This document shows positions 8,156-17,291 of a DNA stretch of 51,895 nt, piece after piece. The stretch lies in NCBI RefSeq assembly GCF_001695835.1, contig NZ_MBSO01000035.1, positions 1 to 51,895 of the forward strand, given 5' to 3'. Source of the DNA: Ensifer sp. LC11. Lineage in GTDB: Bacteria; Pseudomonadota; Alphaproteobacteria; Rhizobiales; Rhizobiaceae. The notes below the pieces were generated by a model. The model had not been told where the DNA came from. It did not search any database and worked only from the letters and a program-made list of their open reading frames with translations. A program made the translations under genes and the position numbers. Within the stretch, counting starts at the first letter, position 1. Each line of letters opens with the position of its first letter.

Positions 8156-9061
8156 ATGCTGAAGAAAGCTCTTCTGAGCGCCGTCGCGCTCCTCGCCCTC
8201 GTCGGCCACGCCCAGGCTGAAGACCTGAAGGAATTCCGCATCGGCATCCTCGGCGGCGAAAACGAAGCCGACCGCCTGCGCAACTTCCAGTGCCTCGTCG
8301 ACAAGCTGCCGGCAGCTATCGGCGTCGAAAAGGTCTCGCTGTTCCCGGCCGCCGACTATGACGGCGTTATCCAGGGCCTGCTCGGCGGCACGCTCGACTA
8401 CGCCGAACTCGGCGCTTCCGGCTATGCCAAGATTTACCTCGCCAAGGCCGACGCCGTCGAGCCGATCCTGACGACCGTCCAGACCGACGGCTCGACCGGC
8501 TACCACTCGATCATGGTCGCCCGCAAGGATTCCGGCATCACCAAGCTCGAAGACCTGAAGGGCAAGAAGCTCGGCTTCGCCGATCCGGACTCGACCTCGG
8601 GCTACCTCGTTCCGCTCGTCACCCTGCCGGAAGCGATCGGCGCCCCGGTCAAGGAATTCTTCGCTGAAACCGGCTTCGGCGGCGGTCACGAAAACCTCGT
8701 TCTCGAAGTCGTCAAGGGCACCTTCGATGCCGGCACGACGTTCGGCTCGGGCGTTGGCGAATTCAAGGACGGCTACACCTCGGGCAACCTGAAGAAGATG
8801 GTCGACAAGGGCATCCTCGACATGAACGACCTCGTCGAGCTCTGGAAGTCGCCGCTGATCCCGAACGGCCCGATCGTCGTCCGCACCTCGATGAACGACG
8901 ACATGAAGGCGAAGTTCAAGCAGTTCATGGTCGACCTGCCGAAGACCGACGCTGCCTGCTTCTCCGCTATTCAGGGCGGTGATTTCACCGGCTACACGGA
9001 AGTCAACTCCGACTTCTACAAGCCGATCATCGACGCCCGCAAGGCAACGATCGGCGGCTGA
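8156..9061 (+). CDS. phnD: Phosphonate-binding periplasmic protein
   Basis: A 301-residue PhnD-family binding protein. Residues 1-21 are a signal peptide (MLKKALLSAVALLALVGHAQA, then EDL). The mature part has FRIGILGGENEADRL, the GLLGGTLDYAELGASGYAKIY loop, and LEDLKGKKLGFADPDSTSGYLVP, which contains the serine/threonine cluster that contacts the phosphonate group in this family. It delivers ligand to the two PhnE permeases encoded downstream. GGGAGAA precedes the ATG. Affinity for phosphonate versus phosphate cannot be told from sequence. Confidence 0.92.
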   Translation: MLKKALLSAVALLALVGHAQAEDLKEFRIGILGGENEADRLRNFQCLVDKLPAAIGVEKVSLFPAADYDGVIQGLLGGTLDYAELGASGYAKIYLAKADAVEPILTTVQTDGSTGYHSIMVARKDSGITKLEDLKGKKLGFADPDSTSGYLVPLVTLPEAIGAPVKEFFAETGFGGGHENLVLEVVKGTFDAGTTFGSGVGEFKDGYTSGNLKKMVDKGILDMNDLVELWKSPLIPNGPIVVRTSMNDDMKAKFKQFMVDLPKTDAACFSAIQGGDFTGYTEVNSDFYKPIIDARKATIGG

Positions 9062-9079
9062 TTGACCGCTTCACCCGGG

Positions 9080-9107
9080 AACGCTGGCCGCCCAAACGGC
9101 CAGCGTT
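9080..9107 (+). other. Strong stem-loop between phnD and phnE1
   Basis: AACGCTGGCCG pairs perfectly with CGGCCAGCGTT across a six-base loop, giving an 11-bp GC-rich stem 18 bp after the phnD stop. Only a weak T-rich stretch follows. It probably acts as a partial terminator or a 3' stabiliser, so that binding-protein mRNA exceeds permease mRNA. Confidence 0.7.
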
Positions 9108-9167
9108 TCATCGTTTGAACGGGTGCCTTTCGCTCTTTCCCAGAGGCCGGCTCAAGCCGGAACATTC

Positions 9168-10130
9168 ATGGCAACTTCCATGCTCCCACGGCACCTGAGC
9201 GACAACGGCGCGCTCGTCGAGCGCCATTGGCAGGAACTCAATTCCCGCCGCCGGCTCTATTCCTGGCTCGGCTTTGGCGTCCTGTTCCTGGCGCTTTCCG
9301 GTTCGCTCTGGTTCGCCAACGGTTCCAACGCCGGCAAGTTCTTCGATCGCCTGCCGCATTTCTTCGACTTCGTCGGCGATCTCGCACCGCGCGACGGCAT
9401 GGAAATCTTCCGCGCCATGTTCGACCTGCCCTCGCCCTATGACGACGGCAGCTTCAAGTACAACTACCCCGAAGGCCGGCTCTACCTGACCGAGAACTTC
9501 TACATCCCCGAATACGTGCACAAGATGCTGGAGACCGTGAACATCGCGATCTTCTCAACCGTCATCGGCACGGCACTCGGCTTCGTGCTCTGCTTCCTCG
9601 CTGCGCGCAACCTGATGCCCAATCCGTGGATCCGCGGTGCCGTCCGCCGCATCATGGAAATTCTTCGTGCGTTCCCTGAGGTGGTGATCGCCGGTTTCTT
9701 CCTGGCCATCCTGTCGCTCGGCCCCATTCCCGCGATCGCCGCGGTCTCGATCCACACGATCGGCGCGCTCGGCAAGCTGTTCTACGAAGTGGTCGAGAAC
9801 GCCGACATGAAACCGGACGAAGGCCTGCGTGCCGCCGGCGGCAACTGGATCGAGCGGGTCTGGTTCGGCATGGTGCCGCAGGTTCTGCCCAACTTCACCA
9901 GCTATTTCCTGCTGCGTCTCGAAATCAACGTGCGCGCCTCAACCATCATCGGCGCTGTCGGCGGCGGCGGCATCGGCGAATTGCTGCGCCTGTCGATCGG
10001 CCAGGGCCATCAGGCAAAGACCCTTGCGATCGTCATCCTGCTTTTCGCGACCATTTTCGCCGTCGACCAGTTTTCCGCCTGGCTTCGCCGCCGCCTTGTG
10101 GGCGAGCAGGCCTTCCAGCTTGCCCAATAG
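9168..10130 (+). CDS. phnE: Phosphonate ABC transporter permease 1
   Basis: About 320 residues from the ATG at 9168; a GTG at 9123 and an ATG at 9180 are alternatives, and none has a strong ribosome site. An N-terminal membrane segment (LGFGVLFLALSGSLWFA) is followed by a ~60-residue extracytoplasmic part and then the permease core: ETVNIAIFSTVIGTALGFVLCFLAARN, and the EAA loop DEGLRAAGGNWIERVWFGMVPQVLPNF, which docks with PhnC. Paired with a second, larger permease immediately downstream. Confidence 0.88.
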   Translation: MATSMLPRHLSDNGALVERHWQELNSRRRLYSWLGFGVLFLALSGSLWFANGSNAGKFFDRLPHFFDFVGDLAPRDGMEIFRAMFDLPSPYDDGSFKYNYPEGRLYLTENFYIPEYVHKMLETVNIAIFSTVIGTALGFVLCFLAARNLMPNPWIRGAVRRIMEILRAFPEVVIAGFFLAILSLGPIPAIAAVSIHTIGALGKLFYEVVENADMKPDEGLRAAGGNWIERVWFGMVPQVLPNFTSYFLLRLEINVRASTIIGAVGGGGIGELLRLSIGQGHQAKTLAIVILLFATIFAVDQFSAWLRRRLVGEQAFQLAQ

Positions 10131-10139
10131 GTGCGCACC

Positions 10140-11657
10140 ATGACCACGACCACACGATTGAGCCCGATGGAAATGGACGCGATCGCCTCCCGCCATCCGG
10201 AACTACTGCAATCCTCCGCTTCCAAGCGCCTGCGCGCGGCAGCGATCACCGGTGGCGTCGTTGCCTACCTCGTTTTCAGCTGGTGGTTCTTCTCGATCGG
10301 CCAGGTTCTCGGTAACGCCAACTGGGGCATTGCCGGGACCTATCTCGCCGATTGGGTGTCCTATGAGGTTCGCCCGGAAATCCACGTCGCACCTGACCGG
10401 ACGATGAGCCTCACCTACCAGCGCAATTCGCCGCTCGGCCGCAACCCCAACCCGGATTGGGTGGAGCTCGACAGGGAAACGGTGACGCGCCAGGTCGATA
10501 TTCCGGCGTCGACCACCCAGACCGCCAAACCGAAGGCGAGTTCGTCCTTTAGCTTCATGACGCCAGGCTCCGCACTTGGCGGCGGCGCGATGGCCGAGGC
10601 GGAAAGCCGCGTAGAAACGCGAACGGAAGAGGTCCTGACGCGGGTGGCCGTCACCTATGACCGCTCGACCAGGATCGAGATCGCCGATGGCCTGGTGAAG
10701 GCGACGCACGGCGGCGATACCCTGGTCATGGCCGTTGACGGCGCAGACACCGTGACACCACAGGGCGTGCTGCCCGCATGGGCGACGCAGAAGCGGCCCG
10801 GCGAAAAGATCGTGCTTGCTTTCGGCGCGACCGGCTGGGCGGAAGTCGAGGGCGACGAAGTCTCCGTTCGCAACCGCTTCTTCGGCTGGGCGAATTTCCT
10901 CTTCGACACCAACTCGCCCTTCTTCGGCAAGAGCTATGGCGAGGTCGCCTCGCTTATCGTCTCCGGCGAGCGCATCGATCCCACCCGCTCGAACCTCTCG
11001 CTTGCCTGGAACAACATCCTCTACAATGCCGAGTGGCAGCATCTCGACGTCTGGACGAAGCTGCTGCAGACCGTCGTCATGGCCTTCGTCGGCACGCTGT
11101 TTGCGTCGTTGATCGCCTTCCCGCTCTGCTTCCTTGCCGCCCGCAACATTACGCCGAGCTTCCTGACCAATCAGCTGGTCAAGCGCTTCTTCGATTTCCT
11201 GAGGTCGGTCGACATGTTCATCTGGGCGCTGTTCTTCACCCGCGCCTTCGGTCCGGGACCGCTGGCCGGCATCTCGGCGATCTTCTTCACCGACACCGGC
11301 ACGCTCGGAAAGCTCTACTCCGAAGCGCTGGAAAACATCGACGACAAGCAGCGCGAGGGGGTGAAGTCAGTGGGTGCCGCACCGCTTGCCGTGCAGCGCT
11401 TCGGCGTCTTGCCCCAGGTTCTGCCGGTCTTTGCCAGCCAGGCGCTTTATTTCTGGGAATCGAATACCCGCTCGGCGACGATCATCGGCGCAGTCGGCGC
11501 GGGCGGCATCGGCCTCAAACTGTGGGAAGCGATGCGCACCAATTCCGATTGGGAAAATGTTGCCTACATGGTGTTTCTGATCTTGCTGGTTGTCTTTATT
11601 TTCGACAGCATCTCGAACGCGTGCCGGTCGCGCCTGATGGGGCGCAGGGCACATTGA
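10140..11657 (+). CDS. phnE: Phosphonate ABC transporter permease 2 with large extracytoplasmic insertion
   Basis: About 505 residues, far longer than a standard PhnE (about 260-300). After one membrane helix (AAAITGGVVAYLVFSWWFFSIG) there are roughly 260 residues without hydrophobic segments, including VSYEVRPEIHVAPDRTMSLTY and VRNRFFGWANFLFDTNSPFFG. The permease core follows, from KLLQTVVMAFVGTLFASLIAFPLCFLAARN to the EAA loop REGVKSVGAAPLAVQRFGVLPQVLPVF. The insertion should face the periplasm and may touch PhnD. The ATG at 10140 is nine bases after the phnE1 stop; a GTG at 10131 is the alternative. Corresponds to PhoT of S. meliloti. Confidence 0.87.
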   Translation: MTTTTRLSPMEMDAIASRHPELLQSSASKRLRAAAITGGVVAYLVFSWWFFSIGQVLGNANWGIAGTYLADWVSYEVRPEIHVAPDRTMSLTYQRNSPLGRNPNPDWVELDRETVTRQVDIPASTTQTAKPKASSSFSFMTPGSALGGGAMAEAESRVETRTEEVLTRVAVTYDRSTRIEIADGLVKATHGGDTLVMAVDGADTVTPQGVLPAWATQKRPGEKIVLAFGATGWAEVEGDEVSVRNRFFGWANFLFDTNSPFFGKSYGEVASLIVSGERIDPTRSNLSLAWNNILYNAEWQHLDVWTKLLQTVVMAFVGTLFASLIAFPLCFLAARNITPSFLTNQLVKRFFDFLRSVDMFIWALFFTRAFGPGPLAGISAIFFTDTGTLGKLYSEALENIDDKQREGVKSVGAAPLAVQRFGVLPQVLPVFASQALYFWESNTRSATIIGAVGAGGIGLKLWEAMRTNSDWENVAYMVFLILLVVFIFDSISNACRSRLMGRRAH

Positions 11658-11742
11658 CGACAGGCGTGCACATTGCGCGTCCGCCATCATGATGTTGTCA
11701 TGGAAATCGGCTAGCTGCGCATCGCATCCCGCAAACAATCGA

Positions 11743-11759
11743 CCCGCCGCCCCGGCGGG
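11743..11759 (+). other. GC-rich hairpin before the DUF1045 gene
   Basis: CCCGCCG-CCC-CGGCGGG lies in the 128-bp gap after the second permease gene. No T-run follows. It could lower transcription or translation of the downstream DUF1045-phnM-phnN genes, or mark processing of one long phn transcript. Confidence 0.4.
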
Positions 11760-11785
11760 CCGGTCGCTACAAGAAAGTGAAGACC

Positions 11786-12493
11786 GTGCGTTATGCAATT
11801 TATTTCGCGCCGCCGGCGGACGACCGGCTGTCGCAGGTCGCCTCCCGTTGGCTGGGCCGTGACGCCTTTTCCGGCCAGAACCTCGAGCCTGCGCCGATCG
11901 CAGGTATCGACAAGGGGCTGCAGCACGCACTGACCGCCGATCCGCGACGCTACGGCTTCCATGGCACCCTGAAAGCTCCGTTCGAGCTGGCCGAAGGCCG
12001 GAGCGAGGACGAGCTTCTCAGCATCTTCGAGTGCTTCGCCGCAGACCTCGATCCGTTCGAAATCCCCGAGATCGTTCTGCACCAGCTCGGCCCGTTCTTT
12101 GCCCTGGTGCCGTCCGATCCGTCGGCTGACCTGCAGGATCTGGCAGAAGACGCCGTTCACCGCTTCGACCCGTTCCGTGCACCGCTGTCCGACGCCGATC
12201 TTGCCCGCCGCAAGCCCGAAACCCTGCCGGATCGCCAGCGGCGATACCTGAGGGAATGGGGCTATCCCTATGTGTTCGAAGAATTTCAGTTCCATCTGAC
12301 CCTGACAGGCCCGGTGCCCGCCGAGACGAGCGGCATCATGCGCTCGGCACTCGAAACCACTTTCGCCGAGCACATCGGCAAACCGCTTCACGTCACGTCA
12401 GTCGCGCTCTTCGTCGAACCGGAGCGCGGCGCGCCCTTTACTGTCCGCTCCCTGCTGCCGCTTGGCAGCGACACCCAACGAAAGATTGCATGA
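11786..12493 (+). CDS. DUF1045 phosphonate-metabolism protein, 2H-phosphoesterase-like
   Basis: About 235 residues. Two H-x-T motifs are visible in the expected places for a 2H phosphoesterase: FHGTLKAPF near residue 59 and FHLTLTGPV near residue 170. The opening RYAIYFAPPADD is the standard DUF1045 start, so the GTG at 11786 is chosen (GTG at 11777 is possible). This family is found in C-P lyase operons as a 'putative phosphonate metabolism protein'. The gene is one base from phnM, with phnN next. 2H enzymes open cyclic phosphates, and C-P lyase produces a ribose 1,2-cyclic phosphate, so it may replace PhnP; that role is inference. Confidence 0.85.
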   Translation: MRYAIYFAPPADDRLSQVASRWLGRDAFSGQNLEPAPIAGIDKGLQHALTADPRRYGFHGTLKAPFELAEGRSEDELLSIFECFAADLDPFEIPEIVLHQLGPFFALVPSDPSADLQDLAEDAVHRFDPFRAPLSDADLARRKPETLPDRQRRYLREWGYPYVFEEFQFHLTLTGPVPAETSGIMRSALETTFAEHIGKPLHVTSVALFVEPERGAPFTVRSLLPLGSDTQRKIA

Positions 12494-12494
12494 G

Positions 12495-13634
12495 ATGAGC
12501 AAAGAACAGGTTTTGACCAACGCCCGCATCGTTCTCGAGGATAGCATCCTCGACGGCTCGGTGCTGATCCGCGACGGCAAGATTGCCGATATTTCCGAGG
12601 GCACGGTTGCGGGCGGCGAGGATTTCGAAGGCGACTATCTGATCCCCGGCCTCATCGAACTGCACACCGACCACCTGGAAGCCCACTATTCGCCGCGCCC
12701 GGGCGTGCGCTGGCTGAAGATCGCGGCGATCCAGGCGCATGATGCGCAGGTTGTGACGTCGGGCATCACCACGGTCTTCGACTGCCTGCGGCTCGGCTCC
12801 GACGAGGATGGCGGCTTCCAGAAGGGCGAGATGCGCAGCATGGCCGATGCCCTGGCGCAGGCCAAGGAGGAAGGCCGGCTGCGCGCCGACCACCTGATCC
12901 ACCTGCGCTGCGAGGTATCCACCTCCGACGTTCTCGATCACTATGAGGACTTCCAGAACGATCCGCAGGTCAAGCTCGTCTCGCTGATGGACCATGCTCC
13001 AGGTCAGCGTCAGTTCCAGACGATGGACCAGTACACGCTCTACTACAAATCCAAGCGCGGGCTCTCCGACGCAGAGTTCGCCCGCTTCGTCGAGCGCCAA
13101 CAGGCACTCTCTGCAAAATATGCCGGCCCGCACCGCACCGCGCTGGCTGAGTCCTGCGCCGCCCGCGGCATCACCATTGCCAGCCACGACGATGCGACGG
13201 TAGACCATGTCGAAGAATCGATCGGCTTCGGCATCAAGCTTGCCGAGTTCCCGACGAGCTTCGAGGCTGCGGAAGCCTCGCATCGCGCGGGCCTGAGCGT
13301 GCTCATGGGCGCGCCGAACATCGTGCGCGGCAAGTCGCACTCCGGCAACATCGCTGCCCGTGATCTGGCGGAGCGGGGCGTCCTCGACGTGCTGTCATCG
13401 GACTACGTGCCCTTCAGCCTGATCCACGCGCCCTTCGTCCTTTCCGATGAACTCGAATCGATCGATCTGCCGAAGGCAATTTCGATGGTAACGGCAACCC
13501 CAGCCCGCACCGTCGGCCTCGATGATCGCGGCCGCATCGCAATCGGTCTGCGCGCCGACATCGCCCGTGTTTACCGCAAGCAAGGCATTCCGGTCGTGCG
13601 CTCCGTCTGGCGCGAAGGACGGCGTGTCGCATGA
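12495..13634 (+). CDS. phnM: Alpha-D-ribose 1-methylphosphonate 5-triphosphate diphosphatase
   Basis: About 379 residues of the amidohydrolase superfamily. The metal-binding HxDH motif is in IPGLIELHTDHLEAHY, followed by ASHDDATVDHVEES and a C-terminal LSSDYVPFS, all as in PhnM. It removes diphosphate from ribose 1-(alkylphosphonate) 5-triphosphate before the C-P lyase cut. The ATG at 12495 lies one base after the DUF1045 stop; a longer frame from 12462 would overlap that gene. The core lyase genes phnGHIJKL must lie elsewhere in the genome. Confidence 0.92.
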   Translation: MSKEQVLTNARIVLEDSILDGSVLIRDGKIADISEGTVAGGEDFEGDYLIPGLIELHTDHLEAHYSPRPGVRWLKIAAIQAHDAQVVTSGITTVFDCLRLGSDEDGGFQKGEMRSMADALAQAKEEGRLRADHLIHLRCEVSTSDVLDHYEDFQNDPQVKLVSLMDHAPGQRQFQTMDQYTLYYKSKRGLSDAEFARFVERQQALSAKYAGPHRTALAESCAARGITIASHDDATVDHVEESIGFGIKLAEFPTSFEAAEASHRAGLSVLMGAPNIVRGKSHSGNIAARDLAERGVLDVLSSDYVPFSLIHAPFVLSDELESIDLPKAISMVTATPARTVGLDDRGRIAIGLRADIARVYRKQGIPVVRSVWREGRRVA

Positions 13635-14215
13635 GCGCGAGCGAACAGGGAGGTGCGCTCGTCGTCGTCGTGGGCCCAAGCGGCGCCGGCAAGGATAGCG
13701 TCATGGGCTTTGCCGCCCGGCATTTTGCCGATTGTCACGACGTGCATTTTGTCAGGCGCGTCATCACGCGCCCGTCGGATGCCGGCAGCGAGGTGCATGA
13801 AAGCGTCTCGGAAGATGAATTCGTCGATATGCAGAAGAGCGGTGCCTTCGCCGTCTTCTGGGACGCGCATGGCCTGAAATACGGCATCCCCTCCACGGTG
13901 CTCCAGAATGTCAGGAACGGCATGACGGCGATCGTCAATGGCAGCCGCGGTGCTCTCCCGGCCTTCCGTGAGGCCTTCGGCGAAATTGCCGTCGTCGTCG
14001 TCACGGCCGAGACGCCGGTGCTCGCAAAGCGGCTCGCCGAGCGCGGACGCGAGAGCGAGGAAGAAGTCTTGCGGCGGCTCAGTCGCCAGGCTCCCGACGT
14101 TACCTCTGGTCCCGGTGTCAGCGTCATCGACAATAGCGGCAGGCTCGACGTCGCCGGCAGCCGCTTCGTTGATCTGGTCGAGGGCCTGCGCGTCAAGGCG
14201 GATCACGCCGCCTGA
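13631..14215 (+). CDS. phnN: Ribose 1,5-bisphosphate phosphokinase
   Basis: A 194-residue guanylate-kinase-like protein with Walker A GPSGAGKDS at residues 15-23, which includes the aspartate typical of PhnN in place of the usual T/S context, then RRVITRPSDAG and GLKYGIPS. It phosphorylates ribose 1,5-bisphosphate to PRPP, recycling the sugar left after C-P bond cleavage. Its ATG overlaps the phnM stop (ATGA), showing translational coupling. A terminator follows 77 bp later. Confidence 0.92.
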   Translation: MSASEQGGALVVVVGPSGAGKDSVMGFAARHFADCHDVHFVRRVITRPSDAGSEVHESVSEDEFVDMQKSGAFAVFWDAHGLKYGIPSTVLQNVRNGMTAIVNGSRGALPAFREAFGEIAVVVVTAETPVLAKRLAERGRESEEEVLRRLSRQAPDVTSGPGVSVIDNSGRLDVAGSRFVDLVEGLRVKADHAA

Positions 14216-14291
14216 CGACCGCCGGAAGCAGATCGCATTCGGCTTGCTCTGCCGCTCGGCGAACACATAGTTGACTTCGCGCTGACAATTG

Positions 14292-14324
14292 AAAGCCCCG
14301 AAACCGTGCGTCCGGGGCTTTTTT
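14292..14324 (+). terminator. Rho-independent terminator after phnN
   Basis: AAGCCCCG pairs with CGGGGCTT across a 12-base loop, and the right arm runs straight into a tract of six T. It ends the phn transcript and separates it from the hut operon. Confidence 0.88.
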
Positions 14325-14478
14325 GATTGCGCGGTCCCCGACCTAAATATTCGCGAAAATCAGCTGACTAGCGTGATCTCCTTAGAAATGAGCAGAGCAC
14401 CGTATGCGTTCATAAAGGGGCAGCCGCTCTTTCCTTTTCCGCAGGGTTCACAATTTTCCACTTGTGACTCGAATTAAT

Positions 14479-14490
14479 ATGTATATACAT
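14479..14490. promoter_or_regulatory. Palindrome upstream of hutI, possible HutC operator
   Basis: ATGTATATACAT is a perfect 12-bp palindrome 23 bp before the hutI start. GntR-family HutC repressors bind short TGTATATACA-like dyads in front of hut operons, so this is a likely urocanate-responsive operator. No hutC gene is in the window. The 298-bp gap from phnN to hutI holds no gene otherwise. Confidence 0.65.
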
Positions 14491-14513
14491 TATCAGCAGT
14501 GGAGGCGATCGCA

Positions 14514-15758
14514 ATGAACCAGTTCTCGACCCGACAGCAAGCATCCGGCATCTGGCGCAACATTCGCCTCGCAACGCTCAGCGAAGGCGCTGACGGGCTG
14601 GGGATTGTCGAAGACGCAGCCGTTGCAGTTGTCGACGGTCGCATCGCCTATGCCGGCCCCGCCCACGATCTTGCAGACGAGCTTTCCCGCAGTCTCGAGG
14701 CGACCGATTGCCGGGGACGCGTCATGACGCCCGCGCTTATCGACTGCCACACCCACCTCGTGCACGGCGGCAACCGCGCCCGCGAATTCCAGATGCGGCT
14801 CGAAGGCGCCACCTACGAAGAGATCGCGCGCGCCGGCGGCGGCATCGTCTCTTCGGTAAAGGCGACCAATGCCCTCACCGTCGATCAGCTTGTCGAAAGC
14901 GCCCTGCCGCGGCTCGACACGCTCCTTTCCGAAGGTGTGGGGACCATCGAAATCAAATCCGGCTATGGTCTGAACGTGACGGCAGAACTCAACATGCTGC
15001 GCGCCGCCCGCAAGCTCGAAGCATTGCGTCCGGTGCGCGTCGTCACCAGCTATCTCGCCGCCCATGCGACGCCTGCGGAATACAAGGGCCGAAACGGCGA
15101 CTACATCTCCGAAGTCGTATTGCCGGGTCTCGATACCGCGCATGCCGAGGGGCTGGTCGATGCGGTCGACGGTTTCTGCGAGGGCATTGCATTCTCGACC
15201 GCCGAGATCGCCCGTGTCTTCGACCGCGCCCAGGCGCTCGGCCTGCCGGTCAAACTGCATGCCGAGCAGCTTTCGAACCTCGGCGGCGCCAAGCTCGCAG
15301 CCTCCTACGGCGCGCTCTCGGCCGACCATCTCGAATATCTCGATGCGGAAGGGGCCGCCGCACTCGCCAAATCCGGCACCGTCGCCGTGCTCTTGCCGGG
15401 CGCCTTCTATGCGTTGCGCGAAGAGCGGCTGCCGCCGGTTCAGGCGCTTCGTGATGCCGGTGCACGGATCGCAATCGCGACCGATTGCAACCCGGGCACT
15501 TCGCCGCTGACTTCGCTGCTCTTGACCATGAACATGTCGGCGACATTCTTCCGGCTGACGGTTGCCGAGTGCCTTGCCGGCGCGACGCGCGAAGCCGCGC
15601 GCGCCCTCGGCCTGCTTGGCGAAACCGGCACGATTGAGGTCGGAAAGTCGGCGGATCTTGCAATCTGGAACATCGAGGATCCGGCTGAACTTGTCTACCG
15701 GATCGGCTTCAACCCGCTACATGAACGCATCTTCAGAGGGCAAAGGATCGGTCAATGA
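14514..15758 (+). CDS. hutI: Imidazolonepropionase
   Basis: About 414 residues. It hydrolyses imidazolone-5-propionate to N-formimino-L-glutamate, the third step of histidine degradation. The metal-binding motif [12 protein letters not shown] is near residue 78, followed by [18 protein letters not shown] and the late [10 protein letters not shown] segment, all diagnostic of HutI. GGAGG lies eight bases before the ATG at 14514; a GTG at 14499 would place that ribosome site inside the gene. The stop overlaps the hutH start. Confidence 0.95.
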   Translation: MNQFSTRQQASGIWRNIRLATLSEGADGLGIVEDAAVAVVDGRIAYAGPAHDLADELSRSLEATDCRGRVMTPALIDCHTHLVHGGNRAREFQMRLEGATYEEIARAGGGIVSSVKATNALTVDQLVESALPRLDTLLSEGVGTIEIKSGYGLNVTAELNMLRAARKLEALRPVRVVTSYLAAHATPAEYKGRNGDYISEVVLPGLDTAHAEGLVDAVDGFCEGIAFSTAEIARVFDRAQALGLPVKLHAEQLSNLGGAKLAASYGALSADHLEYLDAEGAAALAKSGTVAVLLPGAFYALREERLPPVQALRDAGARIAIATDCNPGTSPLTSLLLTMNMSATFFRLTVAECLAGATREAARALGLLGETGTIEVGKSADLAIWNIEDPAELVYRIGFNPLHERIFRGQRIGQ

Positions 15759-17290
15759 CCATTATTCTACATCCGGGCTCCGTGCCCCTTCGCGACCTCG
15801 AAACCATCTACTGGACCGGAGAGCCGGTCCGCCTTGACCCGTCCTTTGACGCTGGCATCAAAAAGGCGGCAGCGCGCATCGCCGAAATCGTCGCCGGCAA
15901 CGCGCCGGTCTACGGCATCAACACCGGCTTCGGTAAACTCGCCTCGATCAAGATCGACAGCGCCGACGTCGCGACGCTGCAGCGCAATCTGATCCTGTCG
16001 CACTGCTGCGGCGTCGGCGAGCCGCTGGCCGAAAACATCGTGCGCCTCATTCTGTCGCTGAAGCTGGTCTCGCTCGGCCGCGGCGCTTCCGGCGTCCGCC
16101 TCGAACTTGTGCGGCTGATCGAAGCCATGCTCGAAAAGGGCGTCATCCCGGTCATCCCCGAAAAGGGCTCAGTCGGCGCCTCCGGCGACCTTGCGCCGCT
16201 CGCCCATATGGCAGCTGTGATGATGGGCCATGGCGAAGCCTTCTTCGAAGGACAGCGCCTGTCCGGCGCCGAGGCGCTTTCGGCTGCCGGCCTCAAGCCG
16301 GTCGTGCTTGCGGCCAAGGAAGGCCTGGCGCTGATCAACGGCACCCAGACCTCGACGGCTCTGGCGCTGGCAGGTCTCTTCCGCGCCCATCGCGCAGCCC
16401 AGGCTGCGCTGATCACTGGCGCCATGTCGACCGATGCCGCCATGGGCTCGTCTGCGCCCTTCCATCCCGATATCCATACGCTGCGCGGCCATCGCGGCCA
16501 GATCGATACGGCCGCGGCTCTGCGCGCGCTGCTTGCAGGCTCGGCCATCCGCGAAAGCCATATCGAAGGCGACGAGCGCGTTCAGGATCCCTATTGCATC
16601 CGCTGCCAGCCGCAGGTCGATGGCGCCTGCCTCGACATCCTCCGTTCGGTTGCGCGTACGCTGGAGATCGAAGCCAACGCCGTCACCGACAATCCGCTGG
16701 TGCTTTCGGACAACTCCGTCGTCTCCGGCGGCAATTTCCACGCCGAACCGGTTGCCTTTGCCGCCGACCAGATCGCGCTCGCCGTCTGCGAGATCGGCGC
16801 GATTTCGCAGCGTCGCATCGCGCTGCTCGTCGACCCGGCCCTCTCCTACGGCCTTCCAGCCTTCCTCGCCAAGAAGCCGGGCCTGAATTCCGGTCTGATG
16901 ATTGCCGAAGTTACCTCCGCCGCCCTGATGTCGGAGAACAAGCAGCTCTCGCACCCGGCCTCGGTCGACTCGACACCCACCTCCGCCAACCAGGAGGACC
17001 ATGTCTCCATGGCCTGCCATGGTGCGCGCCGCCTGCTGCTGATGACCGAAAACCTGTTCTCGATCGTCGGCATCGAAGCGCTGACAGCGGTCCAGGGCGT
17101 CGAGTTCCGGGCGCCGCTCGCGACGAGCCCCGAGTTGCAGAAGGCGGTAGCAGCCCTTCGCGCCGTCTCGCCGACGATCGAAGAGGACCGCTACATGGCC
17201 AATGACCTCAAGGCCGCCGGCGACCTCATTGCGTCTGGACGCCTGAATGCTGCTGTCACCGCCAACATTCTTCCGGGCCTGGAGGCCTGA
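15755..17290 (+). CDS. hutH: Histidine ammonia-lyase
   Basis: A 511-residue aromatic amino acid lyase. The segment [15 protein letters not shown] near residue 143 provides the Ala-Ser-Gly that self-cyclises into the MIO prosthetic group. [11 protein letters not shown] near residue 52 contains the catalytic tyrosine, and later segments ([25 protein letters not shown]) are typical. It converts histidine to urocanate and ammonia in the cytoplasm. Its ATG overlaps the hutI stop by four bases. Confidence 0.96.
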   Translation: MTIILHPGSVPLRDLETIYWTGEPVRLDPSFDAGIKKAAARIAEIVAGNAPVYGINTGFGKLASIKIDSADVATLQRNLILSHCCGVGEPLAENIVRLILSLKLVSLGRGASGVRLELVRLIEAMLEKGVIPVIPEKGSVGASGDLAPLAHMAAVMMGHGEAFFEGQRLSGAEALSAAGLKPVVLAAKEGLALINGTQTSTALALAGLFRAHRAAQAALITGAMSTDAAMGSSAPFHPDIHTLRGHRGQIDTAAALRALLAGSAIRESHIEGDERVQDPYCIRCQPQVDGACLDILRSVARTLEIEANAVTDNPLVLSDNSVVSGGNFHAEPVAFAADQIALAVCEIGAISQRRIALLVDPALSYGLPAFLAKKPGLNSGLMIAEVTSAALMSENKQLSHPASVDSTPTSANQEDHVSMACHGARRLLLMTENLFSIVGIEALTAVQGVEFRAPLATSPELQKAVAALRAVSPTIEEDRYMANDLKAAGDLIASGRLNAAVTANILPGLEA

Positions 17291-17291
17291 G

